Below, piece after piece: positions 1 to 4,190 of a DNA stretch of 5,461 bases. Numbering within the stretch: position 1 is the stretch's first letter; each line of letters starts with the position of its first letter. The stretch is from contig JAKSCN010000323.1 of NCBI GenBank assembly GCA_022360595.1, forward strand, positions 1 to 5,461. The letters are read 5' to 3'. A program made the position numbers and the translations under genes. This stretch comes from Chromatiales bacterium (GTDB lineage Bacteria; Pseudomonadota; Gammaproteobacteria; Chromatiales; Chromatiaceae). The notes under the pieces are model-generated. The model was given only the letters and a program-made list of their open reading frames with translations, searched no databases and had not been told where the DNA came from.

Positions 1-279
1 CACCCGCCGGTCTGAACGTCGGGTTGGGATCAGTGAGAGATACTCCTTGAAAGCAAGAAAGCTGACGAAGCCCAAGAGCCAGGTGGCTGCTGTTGATCCC
101 ATGACGATCGCCAGGGAGAAGAAGGAGACCATGATCCACCAGGAGCGTACCCTTAGGGCCAGCTCATTGCCCTGTGGAAGCTGGCGTCTTCTCTGAATCA
201 GGGAGACGGCCAGGGTGGCCATTGTCAGGAGAGTGAAGATGCCACCTAGCGCCCAGCCGGCATAAGGGTGGAGGGTCAT
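1..279 (-). CDS. ynbB: Phosphatidate cytidylyltransferase, CdsA paralogue YnbB (N-terminal part)
   Basis: Only the first 93 residues are in the window; the gene continues past the left edge without a stop. The start is the ATG at 279-277, which overlaps the ynbA stop as ATGA. It is preceded by a strong Shine-Dalgarno sequence, AGGAGAG (291-285), 5 nt upstream. The visible protein begins MTLHPYAGWALGG and shows hydrophobic segments at about residues 7-27, 46-62 and 64-84. It ends in FKEYLSLIPTRRSDRR, which I recognise as the N-terminal region of the YnbB/CdsA-like cytidylyltransferases. E. coli YnbB is about 298 residues, so roughly two thirds is missing here, including the C-terminal CdsA signature. 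The expected reaction is CTP plus phosphatidic acid giving CDP-diacylglycerol at the inner membrane. In E. coli YnbB has been described as a CdsA paralogue linked to synthesis of the MPIase glycolipid (from memory). It is the last visible gene of the operon and would supply the substrate for the adjacent YnbA. Confidence 0.85.
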   Translation of the reverse strand, partial: MTLHPYAGWALGGIFTLLTMATLAVSLIQRRRQLPQGNELALRVRSWWIMVSFFSLAIVMGSTAATWLLGFVSFLAFKEYLSLIPTRRSDRRV

Positions 280-887
280 GAGGTCTCTCCTGTGAGAAGC
301 GCCTGCCGAACCCTGTTGAATATGGTCAGTAGGGCCAGCAGGCTGGCGGTGGAAAAGAGTAGGGTGAGCCAGAGTCCAGAGGGAAGGCCAAGCCCAAGAA
401 GCAGGCCCGTCGCGCCAAACAGAAAAGCGCGATCACTCTTCCCAAAGGGCCCCTCGTAACGGCGTTCAGCCCCTATCTGGACAGCCTGGATGCCGGCGAA
501 TTCTGTCAATGTGGCCAGCAGTACCAGTACAACAATCAGTGGGGCGGGTATGCCGGGGATGAGTGCAAGAGGCAAGTAAAGGGCTGCGTCAGCCAACACA
601 TCGCCCAGTTCATTCAGTACAGCGCCCAAATGCGATTGCATCTGATGCTCTCTTGCCAGCATGCCATCGATGGCGTTGAGTGCCATCCGTACAAAGAGCG
701 TCAAGGGCAACAGCAGTAGCGGCCAGGCTGACTCAGGAAAGAGTGCGATGGCCGCGCCATGGGCAATGGAGAGCAACAGGGCGGCAATGGTGATCTGATT
801 GGGGGTGATTCCCTTTGCTGCCATGTGGTTGCAGAGGGGCCTTAGCAGTCCCTGAAAGGCGGGCTTGATATCGTAAATGCTAGGCAT
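276..887 (-). CDS. ynbA: CDP-alcohol phosphatidyltransferase family protein YnbA
   Basis: The product is 203 residues (E. coli YnbA is about 201). It is an integral membrane enzyme expected to transfer a phosphatidyl group from CDP-diacylglycerol to an alcohol or alcohol-phosphate. The CDP-alcohol phosphotransferase signature spans residues 71-96: N71, D74-G75, A78-R79, G88, N92, D96. In the usual pattern D-x2-DG-x2-AR-x8-G-x3-D-x3-D, the first and third Asp are therefore Asn here. From memory, E. coli YnbA has the same NALDGMLARE...LNETGD pattern, so this looks like a family trait and not a lesion. A second conserved block is GPFGKSDRA at 146-154. Hydrophobic segments lie at about 32-50, 54-70, 100-125 and 158-190. 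I chose the ATG at 887 because the protein then starts MPSIYDIKPAFQGLL, as family members do, and overlaps ynbD by only 8 nt. The reading frame extends to an ATG at 959, but that start would overlap ynbD by 80 nt and has no Shine-Dalgarno sequence. The gene ends in an ATGA overlap with ynbB. The acceptor alcohol is unknown. Confidence 0.88.
   Translation of the reverse strand: MPSIYDIKPAFQGLLRPLCNHMAAKGITPNQITIAALLLSIAHGAAIALFPESAWPLLLLPLTLFVRMALNAIDGMLAREHQMQSHLGAVLNELGDVLADAALYLPLALIPGIPAPLIVVLVLLATLTEFAGIQAVQIGAERRYEGPFGKSDRAFLFGATGLLLGLGLPSGLWLTLLFSTASLLALLTIFNRVRQALLTGETS
285..291 (-). promoter_or_regulatory. Strong ribosome binding site of ynbB
   Basis: AGGAGAG on the minus strand lies 5 nt upstream of the ynbB ATG and inside the last codons of ynbA. 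It fixes the ynbB start at 279 and suggests efficient reinitiation at the ATGA overlap. Confidence 0.75.
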
Positions 888-2202
888 GTTCCACTCGTTC
901 CCTGATAGTGCGGTTTTTATTCTGATCGTGCGGTATCGCTTCCAATGCCTGTAGAGCATAACGGCGCAGGATTATACCAGAACGTATCTTTTTCAATCGG
1001 CTAATAGCCTCTGTTTGGCTCAGCCCTTCGCTTTGCAGATAGGCGGTTATCACCAGGGCGCTGCGCGATAGTCCCAATGCGCAGTGGACGTAGACGCCTT
1101 CACGGTGATTGGTGATGAACTGAATGGCTTGTTGCAGAGCACTATGGTCAGGGGTTGCAAAGTCCAGCATTGGGATGTGGCAATAGTTTACCTCTCCCCA
1201 GTTGTCTGCTTCCGCCACCTCCGGGGTGAGATCCAATACGGCAGTAATGCCTTGGTTTTTAAGTTTGGTGACTTCGGTATCTTTGAGTTTGCGGCCGAAA
1301 TAGATGCCTTCCTTAACCTGGTGCCAAGGTTCAATGCGCCGCTGGTAATACCGCCAACTTAGATGAGTGCCGATCAGGTAGGGGGCAAAGAGCAGCCAAA
1401 TGACTGCGCAGTGACTGCCCTGGCGTTTCTGCAGAAAATCTGCCCGGCCAGAGGCGTAGACGCCTGCAACAAGCCCCAGGCTGAGAAAAGGATAAAGAAG
1501 CATCCAGCCCCAGCCCTGGAGAATTGAGGCCACTGTTAGTGTGGTCAGCGAGGCGGCCAAGTAGCGGCCGGCCATGCGCAGCGCTTGGCGATTGACTCTC
1601 GCCTTCGGCGCGTCGTTCAGCGGAATGGTGTGCATGACCAGTAGTCCGACGATCGCCCCGCCCAGCAGATCGATGAAGTGGTGTTGATAGACCGTCAGAG
1701 TGGAGAGAGCAATCATCCAGAACCAGAGGGCGAGCAGTGTGCGACGCCAGCCCTGGGCCATGCGGCGCACCAGTGGCCAATAGATCAGGCTGAGGCTCAC
1801 ATGCAGTGAAGGGCATTGGTTGTACGGCAGGTCCACTGAAAGAATGTTAAACAACCAACCGAACAGACCGCTGGTTTCGGGGCGGACAAAGCCGAACTGC
1901 ATGGGATAGAGCATAAACAGGGTGCAGGAGATACCCAGTGCCATCCCTATGCGGCCGGCGTGGCCGTAGAGTTCCCTTCGGTCTCTGATCCAGAAAAAGC
2001 TGATGATGAAGAACAGATCCAGTGACATGTAAGGCACGATTGTCCAGGGGATGAATGGGATCTTCTCTTCCCAGGGGAGATAGAGGCTGGGGAGCCCTTC
2101 CAGACCGGCGCTCAGGTAGTTGGTGCCGCCATAGATCAGAAAGAAGAGGCAACCCAGCCCAAGGGCCCAGAACAGCTTCTCAGTGCGTGTGGGGTTATTC
2201 AT
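880..2202 (-). CDS. ynbD: PAP2 phosphatase / dual-specificity phosphatase fusion protein YnbD
   Basis: The product is 440 residues (E. coli YnbD is about 430). The N-terminal two thirds is a multi-spanning membrane PAP2-like domain, with hydrophobic segments at about 11-31, 52-72, 84-100, 155-172, 178-192 and 215-250. It contains R107-P108, the PSLH motif at 131-134 and the QHHFIDLLGG block with H174 and D178. This arrangement resembles the PAP2_3/Aur1-type branch of lipid phosphatases and transferases. The Arg of the standard SRx5HxxxD motif is absent (S167-T168), as is the Lys of KxxxxxxRP. After a last hydrophobic segment near 264-280 comes a soluble dual-specificity phosphatase domain (about 295-425). 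It has the P-loop HCALGLSR (H373, C374, R380) and a candidate general acid D347. Likely role: dephosphorylation of, or head-group exchange on, a phospholipid phosphate made by YnbA; the cysteine phosphatase could act like the mitochondrial PGP phosphatase PTPMT1 (inference). The ATG at 2202 follows the ynbC stop by 2 nt; the end overlaps ynbA by 8 nt. Confidence 0.9.
   Translation of the reverse strand: MNNPTRTEKLFWALGLGCLFFLIYGGTNYLSAGLEGLPSLYLPWEEKIPFIPWTIVPYMSLDLFFIISFFWIRDRRELYGHAGRIGMALGISCTLFMLYPMQFGFVRPETSGLFGWLFNILSVDLPYNQCPSLHVSLSLIYWPLVRRMAQGWRRTLLALWFWMIALSTLTVYQHHFIDLLGGAIVGLLVMHTIPLNDAPKARVNRQALRMAGRYLAASLTTLTVASILQGWGWMLLYPFLSLGLVAGVYASGRADFLQKRQGSHCAVIWLLFAPYLIGTHLSWRYYQRRIEPWHQVKEGIYFGRKLKDTEVTKLKNQGITAVLDLTPEVAEADNWGEVNYCHIPMLDFATPDHSALQQAIQFITNHREGVYVHCALGLSRSALVITAYLQSEGLSQTEAISRLKKIRSGIILRRYALQALEAIPHDQNKNRTIRERVEHA
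971..979 (-). promoter_or_regulatory. Possible internal extended -10 promoter upstream of ynbA
   Basis: Inside the 3' end of ynbD the minus strand reads TGGTATAAT, a perfect extended -10 (TGn plus TATAAT). A TTGAAA lies at 996-991, but only 14 nt from the -10, too close for a standard -35. Transcription would start near 964 and could feed ynbA and ynbB separately. It may be coincidence within coding sequence. Confidence 0.25.
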
Positions 2203-2204
2203 GA

Positions 2205-3980
2205 TCAGGCATTCCGTACTGCGGTGGTGACGGTGAAGATGCCTGCATCATCCATCGCCATGGTCTGGGGCTTGAATCCGGCCTGTTGTACTAAGGCGTT
2301 CATCTCCGACTGGGGGCGCAGGCGCATAACCCAGGGATCACCATCGCGATTGATCAGGGTGCGGGCGATCAGCTCCAATTGGGGATGGTGCGGCTGGTTG
2401 GTGTAGATCAAGCGGCCGCCCGGGGACATCTGCTTGTGAATGGCGCGCAATGAACGCAGTACCATGGCGTTATCGTGAAACAGCTCATAGAGTCCGGAAA
2501 CAATAACGATGTCAGGCTGAGGAGTGAGTGTGGCGATAGAGACGGGATCGAAAGCGTCCCCTTGCTCGTGAATGAGCTGGGTGACATAGCGTTCCCGGGC
2601 CATGCGCCGGCCCTCTGCCAGGCTGGCCAGATCTCTATCCCGGCAGACGGCGCTGAGTTTGGAGTCGTTGTGACGGCACATGACATCTATCAGATAGCGT
2701 CCCGGGCCACCGGCCAGGTCCACCACATGCACCCCCTTCTGGGGGGTTCGAAGCTCATCGATTGCCCGATCCAGGTGGGCCTCCAGATGCGTGCGTCGTT
2801 CACGGATACCCGTCCAGCCGGCGCTGTTGAGGTAGTTGCGATCGATGAGGCGGCCCAGCGGTCCCCAACCCTTTGCCTCATTGGTGTAGACATAATTGAG
2901 GGTTCGGCCGGAATCGAAACCACTCTGCCAGCCCAGTCTCACGCCTTTACTTAAGCGACCGAGGGTGTTCAGGCCGAGTTTGGTCAACCGGTATTTCCAG
3001 TGGGACGGCGAGAGGGGTGAGAGTGGTTGCTGCAGTTTGGCAAATTGATCAGCGTTGCAGGCAGCAGTGCCTATCGAAGAGATAGTGGACGGTATTTTGG
3101 AAAACTGGTCGAGGATGAACTGACGGGCTTCGCTGATGGGGATGTGACGCGCCTGTTCGTGGAAGATCTCGTGATAGAACCCCGGCAACTCTCTGAGTGT
3201 TTTCTCCTTGGCGCCCAGGTTGTTGAAAAAGCGTTGATGCGCCGAGCGGTGAACCACCCAGTCGGAGCCGGCAGAGAAGAGCAGCGTCGGCACCTGAATG
3301 CCTGCAGCGCTATCAATAACTCGCTCGGCCGTATCAAACAGGCTGGTCAGTACTCTTACGGAGATACGGGGTGAGATCAGTGGATCGTTTCTGCGTGCTT
3401 CCGCTTCCGCTTTGTCATGGGTCAGCATACCGGGTTTTACATAGCTGTTGACGTGAGCATTGGGACGAAAGCGCTGCAGCAGTCGCAATCCTGTAAGAGC
3501 GGCGGGAGCATAGAGCTTAACGTTGAAAGCCGGGGAGCCGAGCACCATGGCGCGCACGGGTGGGGCGAAATCGTTGACCCAGGTAGCGGCGATAACACTG
3601 CCCACGCTGTGCCCGATGAGCGCCATATCTTCAATAGCGATGGCGTACTTGTTTGAGATATGGCGGACAAAGGCTTCGGCATCGCGTACGTAGTCCTGAA
3701 AATGGTTGGCGTAGCCCCGGATGCCGGGGGTGCGGCCGTGTCCACGGGCGTCCCAGGCGAAGATGGCGTAATCCTCCAGACTCAGTTGTTCAACCAGATC
3801 TTGAAAACGTCCTGAGTGTTCGTGCCCACCATGAAACAGGATGATCGCCTTTGAGCACTGTTGCTTTGGTTGCCAGGTGCGGTAAAAGAGCTCGCTGCCG
3901 TCCCAGGTCTGCATAACACTCTCAATCGGGGTGAAGTCAAAATCCGCGATGGTGTCCAGAGTCTGTTGATTTGCGTGCAT
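2205..3980 (-). CDS. ynbC: Bifunctional alpha/beta hydrolase / SAM-dependent methyltransferase YnbC
   Basis: The product is 591 residues (E. coli YnbC is about 585). The N-terminal half (about 15-295) is an alpha/beta hydrolase of the monoacylglycerol-lipase/lysophospholipase-like type. It has an oxyanion-loop HGG at 50-52, WDARGHGR at 76-83, the nucleophile elbow GHSVG with S125, D240 in SAGSDWVV and H270 in GFYHE, so a complete Ser-Asp-His triad. The C-terminal half (about 380-591) is a class I methyltransferase. Its motif I is VVDLAGGPGRY (D421, GGPG at 424-427), with an acidic/Asp stretch CRDRD after beta 2 and SGLYELF and PGGRLIYTNQ blocks further on. No signal peptide is visible, so it is cytoplasmic and probably acts on membrane lipid or a lipid precursor. 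I chose the ATG at 3980 because AGGAG (3993-3989) sits 8 nt upstream; an upstream in-frame TTG at 3998 precedes that site and would add only six residues. It is the first gene after the sigma-54 promoter. Substrates of both halves are unknown. Confidence 0.9.
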   Translation of the reverse strand: MHANQQTLDTIADFDFTPIESVMQTWDGSELFYRTWQPKQQCSKAIILFHGGHEHSGRFQDLVEQLSLEDYAIFAWDARGHGRTPGIRGYANHFQDYVRDAEAFVRHISNKYAIAIEDMALIGHSVGSVIAATWVNDFAPPVRAMVLGSPAFNVKLYAPAALTGLRLLQRFRPNAHVNSYVKPGMLTHDKAEAEARRNDPLISPRISVRVLTSLFDTAERVIDSAAGIQVPTLLFSAGSDWVVHRSAHQRFFNNLGAKEKTLRELPGFYHEIFHEQARHIPISEARQFILDQFSKIPSTISSIGTAACNADQFAKLQQPLSPLSPSHWKYRLTKLGLNTLGRLSKGVRLGWQSGFDSGRTLNYVYTNEAKGWGPLGRLIDRNYLNSAGWTGIRERRTHLEAHLDRAIDELRTPQKGVHVVDLAGGPGRYLIDVMCRHNDSKLSAVCRDRDLASLAEGRRMARERYVTQLIHEQGDAFDPVSIATLTPQPDIVIVSGLYELFHDNAMVLRSLRAIHKQMSPGGRLIYTNQPHHPQLELIARTLINRDGDPWVMRLRPQSEMNALVQQAGFKPQTMAMDDAGIFTVTTAVRNA

Positions 3981-3986
3981 AGTTGT

Positions 3987-3993
3987 CTCTCCT
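3987..3993 (-). promoter_or_regulatory. Ribosome binding site deciding the ynbC start
   Basis: AGGAGAG on the minus strand; its AGGAG core lies 8 nt before the ATG at 3980. It lies within codons 2-4 of the alternative TTG-started frame, which argues for the ATG. Confidence 0.75.
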
Positions 3994-4019
3994 TGCAATG
4001 TGATATGTGCTGTTGTTAT

Positions 4020-4035
4020 TGCAACCTCCTTGCCA
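4020..4035 (-). promoter_or_regulatory. Sigma-54 (-24/-12) promoter of the ynbCDAB operon
   Basis: On the minus strand the sequence is TGGCAAGGAGGTTGCA. Against the consensus TGGCAC-N5-TTGCA this has one mismatch (A for the last C of the -24 box). The invariant GG and GC are present at the exact required spacing, and the flanking bases (C before, G after the -24 box) also fit the extended consensus. The predicted transcription start is near 4009, giving a leader of about 29 nt that contains the ynbC ribosome binding site. A sigma-54 activator is encoded divergently immediately upstream, which strongly supports the call. Confidence 0.8.
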
Positions 4036-4051
4036 GTTTTTGGCTTATGTT

Positions 4052-4064
4052 TAACTTATTGAAA
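4052..4064 (-). promoter_or_regulatory. Candidate IHF binding site
   Basis: The minus strand reads TTTCAATAAGTTA, matching the IHF consensus WATCAANNNNTTR at all but one defined position (T for A at position 2). An A/T-rich stretch lies on its 5' side (about 4065-4088), as at strong IHF sites. It sits at about -43 to -55 from the predicted sigma-54 start, between the promoter and the candidate activator site. That is where a DNA bend is needed to loop a bound activator onto the polymerase. Confidence 0.5.
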
Positions 4065-4120
4065 TATATAAAGAAATAATTTTATTTTCAGTGCTGAGTG
4101 ATTTTTCTATAAATCCGCTT

Positions 4121-4138
4121 ATGCAAATATGTATGCAT
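4121..4138. promoter_or_regulatory. Imperfect palindrome, candidate enhancer/operator for the sigma-54 activator
   Basis: ATGCAAATATGTATGCAT is an 18-bp inverted repeat with perfect 5-bp arms (ATGCA/TGCAT); 14 of its 18 bases are symmetric. It lies about 112-129 bp upstream of the predicted sigma-54 start, the usual enhancer distance. It also covers the -35 position of the divergent regulator gene, so one site could serve both activation of the operon and autoregulation. The assignment to this regulator is inference. Confidence 0.45.
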
Positions 4139-4152
4139 GAATGGTAAAAATG

Positions 4153-4158
4153 TATAAT
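4153..4158 (+). promoter_or_regulatory. Probable -10 box of the regulator gene (sigma-70 type)
   Basis: A perfect TATAAT lies in the intergenic region, with predicted initiation near 4165 and a leader of about 26 nt before the GTG start. At 17-nt spacing the -35 hexamer would be TGTATG, a poor match, so the promoter is probably weak or assisted. The candidate palindrome overlaps this -35 position. Confidence 0.5.
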
Positions 4159-4175
4159 TTGAGACTCTGTTTTCC

Positions 4176-4182
4176 AAGGGAG
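4176..4182 (+). promoter_or_regulatory. Ribosome binding site deciding the regulator's GTG start
   Basis: AAGGGAG lies 8 nt upstream of the GTG at 4191. There is no in-frame ATG between the in-frame stop at 4155 and this site, so GTG is the best start. The nearby ATG at 4184 is in another frame and stops after five codons. Confidence 0.7.
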
Positions 4183-4190
4183 AATGTGCC

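Noticed and set aside
888..959. Extension of ynbA to an ATG at 959 (24 extra residues)
   Set aside because: It would overlap the DUSP end of ynbD by 80 nt, has no Shine-Dalgarno sequence, and the added residues are basic and unlike the start of YnbA proteins.
1331..1816. Minus-strand open frame of 161 codons within ynbD
   Set aside because: It is an alternative frame of the PAP2 domain coding region, Pro/His/Arg/Ser-rich and low in complexity, typical of a frame shadow.
2475..2954. Plus-strand open frame of 159 codons opposite ynbC
   Set aside because: It is antisense to the well-supported methyltransferase domain and has no recognisable motif or good ribosome binding site. The other plus-strand frames opposite the operon are treated the same way.
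3981..3998. Extension of ynbC to an upstream TTG at 3998
   Set aside because: The strong AGGAG site lies downstream of this TTG and at ideal distance from the ATG at 3980, so the extra six residues are probably not translated.
4074..4087. AAATAA-TT-TTATTT inverted repeat
   Set aside because: It is symmetric but purely A/T in an AT-rich tract, so symmetry is expected by chance. It has no GC stem for a terminator and is better read as the flank of the IHF-like site.
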